A DNA stretch of 64,000 bases from Marisa cornuarietis. Taxonomy: Eukaryota; Mollusca; Gastropoda; Architaenioglossa; Ampullariidae. Under the pieces are notes generated by a model. That model did not search any database and was not told the DNA's origin. It saw nothing but the letters and a program-made list of their open reading frames with translations. Where the stretch lies: positions 682,001 to 746,000 of the forward strand of contig SMMW01000601.1 of assembly GCA_004794655.1 (NCBI GenBank), in the 5' to 3' direction. The position numbers and the translations under genes were made by a program. Positions 23,561 through 35,640 of this stretch are shown here, in pieces (the stretch's first letter is position 1; each line of letters begins with the position of its first letter).

Positions 23561-25857
23561 GAACAAAATTGCAGTTTATACAATGTCCTAGCGAAATAGA
23601 GCGACGATAAGCAACTATGCTGATGACCTGACACAATTACCTGGAAACAAGACAATACAGACCTAAATACTCAGTCGAGAAGGCATGTGTAGGTCATCTG
23701 CTGCAGCTGACACCCAACTGTTAGGTCCCCCGCCTTGCGTTCGGTCCATAGCTACCCCTGAGATACATTCTCTATTCCTTCAATATTTCCCAGGTGTCTA
23801 GGATTCCACTTCACAACTCGGGCCCCGATGACACGTACGTGACAGACTACATACCTGTCAAACTGTAAAGTGCAATTAAGCTTTCGCTAGAGAAACCATC
23901 TCAGAGGGCGCCACAAATATCCAGACGCGTTGTCATGTGACCAGTCTTCTTGAAGTTTTAGGTGGAAGTCGTTCCAAGACAAGTAAGAGACCTCTGAGCC
24001 ATGTGTGAGTAGCACTTACAGAGCTGGTAAACCAAAAGCACAGATCGAGTTTTACGAGCAAGAAGCACCAACATTGTCGCTAGGTATGGGAGATAATGAA
24101 GGAAAGGAAAAACAACCTAGATCCACCGAGTGAAGACGCCATCAGTCAGATTTGTGAGGGGAGGTAGCGCAAAGGATGTACATCGCCCAAAAGGGGAACT
24201 TTAAAAGAAATGGATATGAATAAAGCACATGAACAATAATTAAGTTTATTGGCCGTTCGAGAACAATTAAATACTGTTTGTGCGCATTCGTGAAATGCTT
24301 AATCCTCTTAAAATTCAGGCAATCCCTCCGTGCATTCCTCTTTGCTCTCCCGCTTGACATTTCTACCTAACCGCCCTCCCACCATCCATCCATCATTCTG
24401 CCAAGAAGGTTTTATTTATGGTACCTGTTGACTTGGTTCACGTTTAATACCAATAATGCAGATTTATACAGCGGATTTCTCCATGGTACAGTAGACTCAA
24501 TGCGCTTTACTAAGATATATTCGGAATTCAAAACACTTAAAGCACACATTCAAACAGAAACAACATGTATATAACACACATACTGACACAGACCAAAACG
24601 TATCAGCTAGAGACACATCAACAGACATAAAAGACAAAACATCTGCTCATGAAGCATGCCAGGGGGGTCGGCATAGGAAAGGACTGGTAGACTGAGAGTT
24701 GGAAAAGATTAATTTAAGAAAAGATCTGTTCAGATATTTGATCTGAGGTAGCTCGTGGAACCCGGCAGAAAATACGAAGCAGTCATAGTACGCACTGGCT
24801 GTCGATTCCGATCCTCACAATGATTTTTTTTTTTTTTGGTGTGACTGCACCAACGGGTCTTTTCCAGAACGTTCTTTGCGTTCATCTGTTCGATGGCTCC
24901 TTCCACGTTTCGTGGCATCCCTCTGAACAACCCTACCTTCCACTGTGACACTAAATTTGTTTTTAGCAGCTAGTTAAATGCCATTTTCCATCAGGCAAAT
25001 GTTGTCAAGCGTCTGACCAAGTTTGGCAAAGTCGTTTGTGAAACTGAAAACAAGTGTGACCATCGTTTGGTACGTTGGAACGTTGGTCAAGACGCAAAAT
25101 CCAAACTAGTTCACAAATTGGTCGGTACATCTTAGTCTGTCGATGAATAAACGTTCACTATTCTTTCCTTCAAAGTTTTGATCTCGTTTTGACAATCACA
25201 CACGTACATATGAACATACGAAACCATACACAAACACATTAACATATACAAACACGTGACAGTCATATCATACCATACACAGCATTTAACAGCCATATAT
25301 GTTTGGGATTTTCAAGCCCTCATTTAAATTTGTGGGGTTTGTCAGGTTCCTCAGTTACAGTTGCTCGTGGTTTTTTTTTACCCCTTCTTCCTGATATTAC
25401 TTTGCCGCTGCAGGAAATAGTACAAATCAGTATACATGTTATAATATTTTCTTGATTTTATTGCCGTAAATGTCACTGTCATTTGGGAGCCTCTGGTGCC
25501 AAATTGGTGTCGCTGTCATTTGGTAGTCTGTAGTTACAAAAAGCAGCTTTCATGCCCGATTGACTACAAAATGTCTCAAGCGATAGGACATCTGACCTAC
25601 TCATGTTTACATATCCCCGGCGTCAAACCATTGATGTTTTCAGACTCCTTTGGCAACTTTTCTTCCATCTGGACCTTTCTCACGTCTGTTCATGTGTTTG
25701 TGTGTACATGTGTACATGTATTCATGTAAGATCATTCTGTAGTCCTTTCTGACTAATCAGTCAGCAACGTGTTTCCATTGGTGATGTGTCATCACCTTCC
25801 ATCGCCACACCTTGTTGCTGTCCAAAGGTGTACACGCACTCAACTGTACTCTGTATG
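23561..25857. other. Intergenic, no gene recognised
   Basis: AT-rich sequence without coding signal, domain or RNA gene that I can support. Confidence 0.5.
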
Positions 25858-25865
25858 CTCTATAT

Positions 25866-27955
25866 CAGGGGTGTCAAACACACGGCCCGCGGGCCACATC
25901 CGGCCCGTCATCACATTTTACCTGGCCCGCGAAAGAATTTTAGTTAATCATTGTTAATGGCCCGGCGACGGGAAACCACAATAAAGTTCACGTCGAACAT
26001 TGCAGGCGATGTGATGACGTCATTTGCAATAGCTAAAAATAGCTACGACGCAATCGCGTTGTGTGCTCTAGTAGCTAAAACTATGCTCTGATGCAAGAAC
26101 ATGGCATGGCATGGCAAATAGTACTGGGCAGAGAAGATCAGAAAACGTATTTTCTACTTTTAGTTGCTTTTGTGTAGACCACCAACAGTCTACTGGTCAA
26201 GTTACCACCATTCCTGTTAATGGCCTGAAATGATGGTCTTGTCTGTAGACACTTGACACGCCCACCTGAACTGGACCGTTGTGTTGAAGATTTTAGTATG
26301 TGCCAGCATCCCTGACTTGGTCAAACATCAAAGGGGGACCAGGTCACTCCACGTGCAGAAAGAGGAAATAAGTCTCTAAGTAAGAAAGGCTGACCACTTT
26401 CCCAACGTGCACGCTGGCGAGCAGAGATCAAGAACGTTACACGTTGTGTAGTCAACGATTGTTTGTAATTTCGATAACACTCCAATTTTAAATTAAATCT
26501 TGTTCTTAAAATGGCTAAGAGAAAAGTTGATTTTGAAAACAGAGCCTTTCAAAGCCACTGGGAGGCTGAATACATGTTTACTAATGTCAGTGGTAAACCA
26601 GTGTGTCTACTTTGTGGAGATACAATGGCTGTGAGCAAAGAATATAATCTGAGACGGCACTACCAGACTAAACATCAAGACAACTTGAAAAGCCTGAATG
26701 CTGAACAGAAGTTAAAGAAAGTGGAAGAACTGAAGAGGAATATAAGATCACAGCAGACATTATTCACTACAGCAAAATCTCAAGGTGAAGCTGCTGTGAG
26801 AGCAAGTTTTATTGTGGCAGAGGAGATCGCTAACTCAGCCCGGCCATTTACTGATGGAGAGTTTGTGAAGAGTTGCATGATGAAAGTGTTTGAAGTCTTG
26901 TGTCCAAACAAAAAGCAGATGTTTGCAAATGTAAGTCTCAGTAGAAACACGGTTGCTGATCGGATTTGTGAGATGGCCACAGATGTGAAAACACAGCTGA
27001 TGGAAAAAAGCAAAACTTTTGTTGCATACTCTCTGGCAGTCGATGAAAGTACTGACACGACCGACACCGCACAACTCGCCATCTTCATCCGTGGCGTCGA
27101 CTCCAGTTTGAATATTACAGAAGAAATATTGGACATAAAATCCATTCATGGGACAACGACAGGAAAGGACATTTTTGACAACGTATGTCAAAGTATAACT
27201 GACATGAACCTGCCCTGGGACAAACTTGTTGCACTTACAACAGATGGAGCACCAGCGATGTGCGGCCAAAAAAGTGGACTAGTTGGAAGGATGCGGTTAA
27301 ATATCCAGGAAAATTGTACTGGGGAGTTGATAGCATACCACTGCATAATGCACCAAGAATCGTTGTGTGATAAAGTCCTCAACATGGAGCATGTAATGAG
27401 CACTGTAACACAAACCGTCAACTTCATCAGAGCCAAAGGATTAAATCACCGCCTTTTTCAGTCATTTTTACTGGAAATAGATTCACAGTTCGGTGGCATG
27501 CCTTGTCACACAGAAGTGCGGTGGCTAAGTCGAGGAAAAGTTCTCACTCGAGTTTTTCAGCTGATTAGAGAAATCTGTCAGTTCATGGACAGCAAAGGAA
27601 AAAGACTGCACAGTCTTGCGGGATGAAAAGTGGAAATGTGAGTTGGCATTTCTCTCTGATATAACCACCCATCTCAACGCCTTGAACCTGCAGCTCCAGG
27701 GACGGGACCACTTGATAACAGACATGCATGCTGCAGTGAAAGCATTTCAAGTGAAGTTGTTCTTACGGGAAACACAAATGAACCAATGCAACTTGTTTCA
27801 CTTTCCTTGCTGCAAAACGGTGATGGACGAAGTCAGCGTCAAGGTTTAGTTTTCCACTGCTCAGTAAAAGGTAATCGGACTTAATAACGTTCGGCCCGCA
27901 ACCGTGTGTATGATTTGAGTTTTGGCCCCCTGTGTGATTGAGTTTGACACCCCTG
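25866..27955 (+). mobile_element. hAT superfamily (Charlie-like) DNA transposon with intact ends, 2090 bp
   Basis: The element begins CAGGGGTGTCAAACAC and ends GTTTGACACCCCTG, matching inverted termini of the hAT-Charlie type. It is flanked by a perfect 8-bp direct repeat CTCTATAT (25858-25865 and 27956-27963), the target-site length of hAT elements. Subterminal GGCCCGCGGGCC and GGCCCG motifs occur at the left end and remnants (TCGGCCCG) at the right. It carries a single transposase reading frame that is now broken. Neatly preserved termini and duplication argue for fairly recent arrival. Confidence 0.93.
26511..27849 (+). pseudogene. hAT transposase (Charlie/ZBED5-SCAND3-like), frameshifted and C-terminally deleted
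   Basis: The intact frame runs 371 codons from the ATG at 26511 (in a context of AAAATGG). An N-terminal BED-like zinc finger has CLLC at about residues 33-36 and an HYQTKH pair at about 50-55. The RNase H-like catalytic core shows [18 protein letters not shown] (first acidic residue, about 177-194), [15 protein letters not shown] (second, about 242-256) and YHCIMHQ (about 277-283). At the A-run 27599-27603 one extra A shifts the frame and gives a stop at about 27624. The protein match resumes in the next frame ([21 protein letters not shown]) and continues to 27849, close to the right terminus. The C-terminal hAT dimerisation region with the last catalytic Glu is absent, apparently by deletion. 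The product would cut and paste the element; this copy should be inactive. It closely resembles domesticated or intact hAT proteins in vertebrates, but I see no sign of domestication here. Confidence 0.9.
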
Positions 27956-27963
27956 CTCTATAT

Positions 27964-30168
27964 AATGACTGTCGCAGCTCCTGTGATAACATCAAGTTTT
28001 CCGACGATTCCAGTATCACCAACTACTCTGGATCAGCCTTCGACTTTGAAAGTTGAGAACTTTACCGTCTGTTACAGAAAAATCTCCTTGTACTTACTCG
28101 TATTAAAAACTAAGGAAATCGTCATCAGCTTTTAGATGCTCTTAAAACGGTTTGCTCCTCTAGTTCTGCATGGCCGAAACTTTGAACACGTTGAGGAGAT
28201 CAAGTACTGTACCTCCGTATCCACTTTAACCCGAGGTTGTCTTTTACTGACCCCGTCTACTATTTATACTAGTAAGCCCAGAGCAGGTTGTGCATGCTTC
28301 GCGACCTGCGCTCGTGTGACATCAAGACTGAGACTTAGAAAATGTTTTAAAAATCGCCTCATCGAAGGTATGTTCACCTTCTCGTTCCTTGCTTGGTTCG
28401 TGAAACTGTCAATGAAAAATCGCATTTGACAAAACAAAATCTCCCAGCTGTCAGGCACAGTAATTGATGCACATGTGTGCCATCTAGATAACATTTTCAA
28501 TAAGTGCACCCTAGCCTGATGTACTAAACTCATGCAGGACAGCAGGCACGTCCTGTGTCCCCACATTTGTCCTCCACTCGCTTTAAACCGCACCCCTTCT
28601 CGATCACTGTCACAAAGAAAAGGTCCTGCAAAAGCTTTATTTGCTCCGCTGTCCGATTGCTGAATATTAAGGCGTGATGTAGCCGCCTGTTAGTGCGTGT
28701 GTGGCTTTGTACGTACGCGTGCGCGCGTACCTGTATGTACAGATGAGATGCGTGTACGTTTTGGGTGCGTCTGAACTTATGTGTGCTTGGTTATGCGTGT
28801 GAATAACGAGCTGTCGCTTATGTTAAGTCGGGATAATGTGTTTTTTGTTCCATGATCTGTACCAAGATTTACTCTACACAAGTGTACATACTGACATAAT
28901 ATAATAGTTCTCTTGATTTACCTACGTTCCTACATGACGAGAAACACCTTCTGGGCATCTGTCGAGATCGAAACTCATGTCTCACGGAAAACAGATCGAA
29001 ATTGAAAAAAAAGTGTAAACAATACAACGAATTGGTATCATTTGCTGTCAGCACTCTGTCTACCCTAAGAGTCTAGTTTCTGTCAGTCATTCATCCACTG
29101 ACGGTACCGTTCGTTGAGGGGAGCATAGTGATGGACGCACACCTCCACAGTCGGGACCCACCTGAGATTTTTCTGACTCTTCTTACTTGACAAAGAATTT
29201 TGTGTGTCACCTTACCAGGCCCTTGAATTCCATCAACCTAGAGTATGCAGTTTGAGGAGAGATACAACTTCAAGTCGGCCTACTACATATTTTCTGCTTA
29301 TCTACAGACATGTTAACCTCAAACTGCTCCCTTGCCCATGCCTCAACTATAGACTACTAACATGCAAAGTACAGAAAGGTGTGTGTGTGTGTGTGTGGTG
29401 GGGTGGTGGCCGTGCACAGTGTAACAATAAACTCAAAGCATTTTGTAGGACACTGGTAACAAGGTTCCGCGGCAAAGGAGGGTACGACAAGCTGCAGGGG
29501 AAGATGATTATGGAGCTGTGTACTTCAGGTGGTAAGCCAAAGCACAGGCAGACGGATGTTTTGGAAGAGATGTAAGGTAACATACTGCATGACACAATAT
29601 AAGAAACCAAAATCTAAGAAACAGATCTCAGAGTTTTTCATTAAACACAAATATATGTGGTAAGAATTTATATCCTTCAAAGAATACACCACAGAACAAA
29701 ACAAAACAAAAACAAACAAACAAACAACAAACAAAAAGAGAAAATACAGGGAAGAGACACATTTCTCAGAGAACAGCATTGTTTTTACTTAACACGAATT
29801 TTATAGTAGTCGAGAATGAATGAGGTGCAACGCGTTTAGTCAGTCACGAACTCATGGACAGATAAGTTATCACCACCGCCTTTATCATCCTTTGGTACAT
29901 TTGATAGCTAAACTATGTCCAGTTGTCCTCGTATTTCAGATCGGCAATATCTACCTGTTTCTACTTCCTCAATTTATAATAACATCTTATTTATCGTAGC
30001 AACAGGTCAAAAGACTGAAGACTCATTTGTTTACTTAAGACGGAGTTAAACAACCTAGCACCACTTCTGTCTTTATTCTTTTTTTTACTTTCAGGTTGTT
30101 TTGTTTTTTTATTCTTCTCTTCTTTTTTTTTGCTGCGCAATGAGCATTCTTTTGAATGAATACCTGCG
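27964..30168. other. Intergenic, no gene recognised
   Basis: AT-rich sequence with short GT runs near 28690-28800 and 29378-29398. Open frames are short and without recognisable domains. Confidence 0.5.

Positions 30169-30251
<83 letters not shown>
30169..30251. repeat. (CAT)n trinucleotide microsatellite, about 27 units
   Basis: A pure run of TCA/CAT units. It produces apparent poly-Asp, poly-Met and poly-Ile frames that are artefacts. Confidence 0.97.
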
Positions 30252-30253
<2 letters not shown>

Positions 30254-30536
30254 CATCTGATATACGCACATATATACATTTTCTTATTCTGCAGCATCTC
30301 TAAAATCCCCAGGCCATGGTGTTCTTTTGCAGACTTGTAATTAAGCAGCGCTCATAATCTGAGATGAGTTATGAAGATTACACGTGTGACGTAAGGAGTG
30401 GACAAATTATCCATGTAAATTAATCAAACCGCTCATTAACCGTCTCACTGTTTCAATAGGAACAAAAGTTGCTCATGGAAGAAATAATGTGTTGCGGGAG
30501 TGTGTGTGTGTGTGTGTGTGTGTTTGAGGGGATTGG

Positions 30537-30637
30537 TTTTTTTTTACACCGAGCCAGCAACTAAGGCTATATCACGGCAGCAAGGCAGCCAGCCCTGTAA
30601 ACAGATGCCACATTCAGAGAAAGAACAGCGTGCCCGA
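30537..30637 (-). mobile_element. SINE family 1, 3' fragment
   Basis: The sequence TTTACACCGAGCCAGCAACTAAGGCTATATCACGGC through CCCTGTAAACAGATGCCACAT to GCGTGCCCGA matches the tail half of the family. The pol III head is missing. Split motif: the first 20 bases and the rest are contiguous at 30542-30580. Confidence 0.75.
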
Positions 30638-31142
30638 TTTTGTTGTGGGAGGAAGGGGTTGGGGGGTGGAAAGTAACTGAGGTCATGTAATAATTGAATG
30701 TTTATTCGTAACACTGGGTTCTATGTATCGATGTCTGCAGAGTCTGCTATGTCAGTGTAGCTTTAGCGTCTGTCGTATCAGTGTCTTATCGACTGGCTGT
30801 GTCAGTTCCGAATGCTGATAACCTCTGGACAGGTGTGGGGACATACAGCGTTCATACCTTAATGACACACACACACATACGAAAAGAATCTTCGACACAG
30901 ACAAGTAACTGTTCTTTTTCGCAGACCCGGATTGTCTAAAAACGTTGGCCACACTAGTCTCTCAACGCGTGTTATGTCCATTTAATTGCGAAGCTGTGCC
31001 CTGTCATCATTCAGCACCTCTTAAAGAAAATAGGAAGCTGTGTGAAGCGATCCTGTGTCCGCTTCGTGTCTCCTGTTTGATTAGTAGTTTGCTTTGCTTC
31101 AGTCTTTTTATTTTTTTTTCATTTTTCTGGAAGGTTTTACTT

Positions 31143-31250
31143 CTGAATGTTTGAGGAAGAGAAGTTTTCATGTTTGGACCTTCCGTGTCTTTAGTTCTGA
31201 ATGTTTGAGGAAGAGGAGTTTTCATGTTGAGACCTTCCGTGTCTTTAGTT
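31143..31250. repeat. 54-bp tandem duplication
   Basis: Bases 31143-31196 and 31197-31250 are nearly identical (both start CTGAATGTTTGAGGAAGAG and end TTCCGTGTCTTTAGTT), with a few substitutions. Confidence 0.9.
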
Positions 31251-31899
31251 CGTCAGTGATTTATAGTTCGTAGATTATCCGTGCATTATTACTCGTCTAT
31301 TTGCATACCTCACCATGAGTGTCACAGAACATACAGATAGCACACACCTGCATACAGCTGCGTATGGTCAGTAATTTTTATGAAGTTATTTTTTTTAAAT
31401 ATAATAGAAACTAGACTGTTACAGCAGGTAAGAGTCATGATTTATATGTGGACGAAATTGCTAAAAGCGACTTACCATGTGAAGGCCTTGGCGCTACGAA
31501 GGTAAATCACAGAAGAAGTCGCTGGGATCGACAAAACAATTCGGGATGCAGTCACCCTGCGAGGAACATGCCGGAGGAGGAAGGTATGTGTGGACTAAGG
31601 ACTTGACTGGCAGCTTTCTGGATAACTTCGAGGCAGCGCGTGTCGATCTCGTTTAGTTCCGTTGTCATCGGTCACGTCCTCAGTGTCAGAGTTGTAATTC
31701 AGCCACGAGCCAGCCTACAGCAGCGTCATTGGCCACAATAGGAGCTCAGCTTGATTCTCACGATGTTGTGTGAGTAACACGGAGCAGTACAACAGGTCCG
31801 CATTGACTGGCCCTCTGACCTCACCTGTTGAATGTGTTGAGCCTAGACATCCGTAGCCCGATCCCGCTTCCTCCATTCCCCCCCCCCCAGGTCTACCTC

Positions 31900-32096
31900 G
31901 GGCGGTCCGGTGGCACAACGGTTAGCGCCTGTCACCAGTACAGTGCGGGTTGGCTGTCCTGGGTTCAGCTCTCTTCTCGGGCACGCTGTTCTTTCTTTAC
32001 ATGTGGCATCTGTTTACAGGGCTGGCTGCCTTGCCATGATATAGCCTTAGTTGCTGGCTCGACGTAAAACACCTATTCCTCGCCCCCTCCCCCCAA
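31900..32096 (+). mobile_element. tRNA-derived SINE, family 1, full length with 13-bp target duplication
   Basis: The head has a good pol III A box (TGGCACAACGG, 31911-31921) and B box-like GGTTCAGCTCT (31962-31972) at tRNA-like spacing. The body is shared with the copies at 9514, 19817, 20178 and 30537, and the tail contains GCTGGCTCGACGTAAAACAC. The direct repeat CCAGGTCTACCTC flanks the copy at 31887-31899 and 32097-32109, which is a perfect 13-bp target duplication. This is the best reference copy for the family. Confidence 0.9.
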
Positions 32097-32109
32097 CCAG
32101 GTCTACCTC

Positions 32110-33076
32110 AGCTGGGTCAACCCTTATCCTACATCTAATTTTAACCTGACTTTTGCCAGTGTTTGCTTGGCCTTGCTTCCCGGCCGGTTTGTGACCTGTT
32201 GCCACAGCTAGTGTATCGGGCAGGCTGTTTTTAGTGACCTGTACAGTGTCTTAAGTCCGACCAGACTTGCAACAACAAAGGATTCATAAATATTATGAGG
32301 ACTAGAAAACCGCTTTTCTCAAGGTTTGAACCTCTATAGTCTGTTTCTTCCAATCCTTGGTCTTCCGCTTTGACATCACACGCCCTTATGATTGAGAAAA
32401 TGTTGCTTAATTTACTTTGTTATATAGTGCAAGAATTAATGAGTTACTATATCACGTTTATAGGTTTAGAGCTTTCGTTGGCTCTATGTACACTATAATC
32501 TGGAAGATAAACAGAGAGCACAGCAGGGCTTTCACGATAAACACAGTCAGCTGCTGACATGTTTGATATGTTAGTGTGTAGTCATATCAGACAGTATGTG
32601 CTTAAACATAAGCGGCACAGAAAACAATACAGTACTACAAACAGACAGCTTAACCGGAAGTTGACGATGTGTTTTTACCTTCTTTCATTCAACAACTTTA
32701 CACTTCCAACGGACCGTATAAATGTAGAGTCTCAGTTTGAACCTGGTATCAGCAAATGTTTTCACTCTGGTATTGGCACTTAAGGACAGCAAGACCGGTT
32801 TTTTTTTTATCCAAAGAGAACCTCACTGACAGGTGGTGTCACCGGGCTATGTCACTCCGACGTTGTTCTACCCCAGGTTTGATAAACTAGATCTTGTCAA
32901 AAGTGAAGTGGGGTGTGTGCAGGGGTGTGTGGAATGGTTGGAAGGGGGGAAATTTACATGTATTGCTCCCCTTGATACTGTCTATGGCACATTTTTCCCT
33001 TGGTGTGTAGTGGTATGGTATGGTGCGGTGTGGTGGTGGTGGTGGTGTGTATAGGTGGGTGGGGGCGTGGGCGTAT

Positions 33077-33110
<34 letters not shown>

Positions 33111-33899
33111 CAAAATATAATTATGGCTTATATATATATTGTGTGTGTGTCTGTGCCTGGAGGACTGAATTTGAATATTGTTGAAATAAGACATACTGTA
33201 AATAAAAATTGCAAGCGGTATGTTCAAGTTCTAAAATACTATTAATAATGATACGAGGAGCTCAGGGTGTAGTAGGCGACCACAAGTCACTATGCACGAA
33301 GTTGATAGTTAACAATACACCAAAGAAACACAAACAGCAGCAAGTGGAGGACACTACGGTAAAACGGTTGTCTAAGTATAAATATACAAGTTTGTACGTG
33401 TTTGTGTGTGTGGGCGTGTGTGTGTGTGTGTGTGCACGCGTGCACACGTCATGATGCTTATGGCAACGGCAGCGTAACAAGAAAGTCTTTTCTGTTAAAC
33501 TATGCATCCGGGTGAACAGAGAACAGTTTATAATCCAACGGTCGTGAGGACGAGCCTCATTCCGGAAGCTCACGTGAACTCGAGTCATTAAAGGTGTGGA
33601 ACAGCGTGCGCATCCTGCGAGGTTCATCGCCTTTCGCTAAAAACTAGCGTTTGCTACAATAAGTCGATTGGCAGGATACGGGAAATGACGTCACCTTAAT
33701 GCGCTGTTTCAAAGATAAATAAAGTTTATGGCGAGATACTTATATTTTTTACGTGATTCAACTGTTAACCGTCTAAACATTACGTTTCTCTTAACGGAAG
33801 ACATGTAAACAAGATTGTATGGAACCCCGCTAATACCGAGAAATTTCACCAAGCTGTACAATCCCCTGAGGTACAAGATCTGTTTATACAAGCAAGCCA
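32110..33899. other. Intergenic, no gene recognised
   Basis: It holds GGT/GT microsatellites at about 33037-33110 and 33400-33436. No coding signal is recognisable. Confidence 0.5.
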
Positions 33900-35640
33900 C
33901 AAGATTGATGAAGATATAAATGAAGCTCTCTTGCTGTTCAACAGACGTCTATTGAACTGTACTCACTGCATGGTCAAACGCACTAATGTAGATAAGAATG
34001 AGCATAAGCCAAAATGGTTCGACATATAATGTGCCCAAGAAAATAGAAATAAGAAAACTTTTGAGAAAATTTCGTAGGTCAGCTGGTACATTTATGATAT
34101 AGCACGAAAAGAATATGAAGAAAATACTACAGAGAAAAAAGATGTTATACAAGAAATTGTCGCGTGCAGACCTTCTCAACTCTTCAACAAACCAACAAAC
34201 GTTTTGGAAAACTATAAAGAATGTAACATGTGAAAAAGGTTTGGTGAGAAACACATTAGACGTGGAGAGTGGTGTGGTAATTTTAGGACAGTACTTGAAA
34301 TTAATAGTGAGACAGAAAACCCATTCACTCTAAACACACCCACAGAAGATGTGGAGTTAGATTACCTTATAACCAAACTAGAGGTTCTACAAGCCATTAA
34401 ATCTCTAAACAGAAATTTAAAGCGCCAGGGCCAGATAATATAACTGGCGAAGTTTTTAAATATTCAGATGGTGCTTTTGTACATTATTTTGGAAAGTATT
34501 TTAACACACTATTCGACAAAGGCACCTATCCAGAACACTGGACAAAATCTATTATTCAGCCCATTCATAAGAAAGGAGATTACTGAGACCTTATTAACTA
34601 CCGTGGAGTATCTTTAAATGATATTAGCAGTAAGTTGTACAGTTGCATTCTGAATAGCAGGTTAAAAAAGGGGTGTAATTTAATTACAGGCTGGTTTTAG
34701 GATAGACCGTTCTACGCCTTATCATATTTCTACGTTATTTGCTATCATTAAGAAATAATTTTCAAACATAGTATACGTGGAAATTTTCATAAATGCATAC
34801 AAAATATGTATAAATCCTTTTCAAACATGGTGTCCGTGGAAAATTTCATAAATACATACAAAATATCTACTAATCGATTAAAGCCCCTGTCAGATGCGAA
34901 GGCTACTTTACGGATTATATTTATTGTACAAAAGGCGTTAAACAAGGAGAAGTGTGTAGCCCTATATTTGTCAGCTAGCTGTAGAGATTATGAACAATTG
35001 GAAAATATGTGGTAACATTTTCACATGATTTCATGGAAATATTTATCCTTCAATTTGCAGACGATATTGTATTGATGTCAGAAACTGTAATAGAACTACA
35101 GAACCAACTAAATCTATTACATCTATTACACCAAGCATCAGCAACTCTAAGGTTTAACGCAGTGGCGTAGGAACAGGGGGGCAAGGGGGGCAGCCGCCCC
35201 CCCCCAAAAAAAAAAAAGAATGCTGGGAAGGCAAGAATGTGAACGTTATTCATTGTCAGCATGGAGCTTGCCCCCCCAAAGCCGAGCATCTTCCTACGCC
35301 ACTGTAACTTTAATTAAAATGAGTAACATTGTTGTTTTTAGAAAAGGGGGATTCTTAGCAGCAAATAAAAGGTGGCTATATGAAAGTATAGAAATGAATG
35401 TGGTTAATACATAAACGTACTTAGGCCTTTATTTCTCCACTAAGATAACTGCTCTGTTTTCATTACAGAAACGATCAATTGACTGACTAACAATATTTGT
35501 AACGGCTAAAAGCTTTGTCTCCAGTCTTCATCTGCCATTAGTGTTATGCAAACTGAAACAGGCTGTTTTTTAATTCAAAGTTTTAGTTGATACAGGCGTT
35601 CATATGTAAAACCACTCCTAACGAGTTTGTCTGACGAGGG
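33900..35640 (+). mobile_element. Non-LTR retrotransposon (LINE) reverse-transcriptase remnant, decayed, carrying a nested MITE
   Basis: In broken plus-strand frames the reverse transcriptase is readable in order. The fingers motif KAPGPDNITGEVFKYSDGAF lies near 34417-34476 and YPEHWTKSIIQPIHKKGDY near 34527-34585. An NYRGVSLNDISSKLYSCILN block is near 34595-34655, then AGFRIDRSTPYHISTLFAII near 34688-34750. The catalytic FADD is at 35054-35065, followed by IVLMSETVIELQNQLN. After the nested MITE (35160-35304), NIVVFRKGGFLAANKRWLYE and a YLGLYFSTK thumb segment follow. Stops and indels interrupt every block, and a 59-bp local duplication (34759-34876) lies between blocks. It is probably a CR1/Nimb-like clade; no endonuclease domain was recognised upstream. 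Confidence 0.8.
35160..35304. mobile_element. 145-bp MITE, hAT5-like, copy 1 (inside the LINE)
   Basis: Terminal inverted repeats are CAGTGGCGTAGGAA and TTCCTACGCCACTG. The flanking pentamers TAACG and TAACT agree at four of five bases. The interior has a G-run, a C-run and an A-run, then the sequence GCTGGGAAGGCAAGAATGTG, shared with the copy at 44584. Five-base target sites with CAGTGGCG-type ends point to the hAT5 group; that assignment is inference. Confidence 0.85.

Larger units (their letters stand above)
30252..31899. other. Intergenic; SINE fragment and 54-bp tandem duplication, no gene recognised
   Basis: It contains a GT run near 30499-30522, the SINE fragment at 30537-30637 and the duplication at 31143-31250. 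No coding signal is seen. Confidence 0.5.

Noticed and set aside
26780..27436. Minus-strand frames opposite the transposase
   Set aside because: Antisense shadows of the conserved hAT frame.
30035..30340. Poly-Asp, poly-Met and poly-Ile proteins
   Set aside because: Produced by the (CAT)n array; no flanking coding signal.
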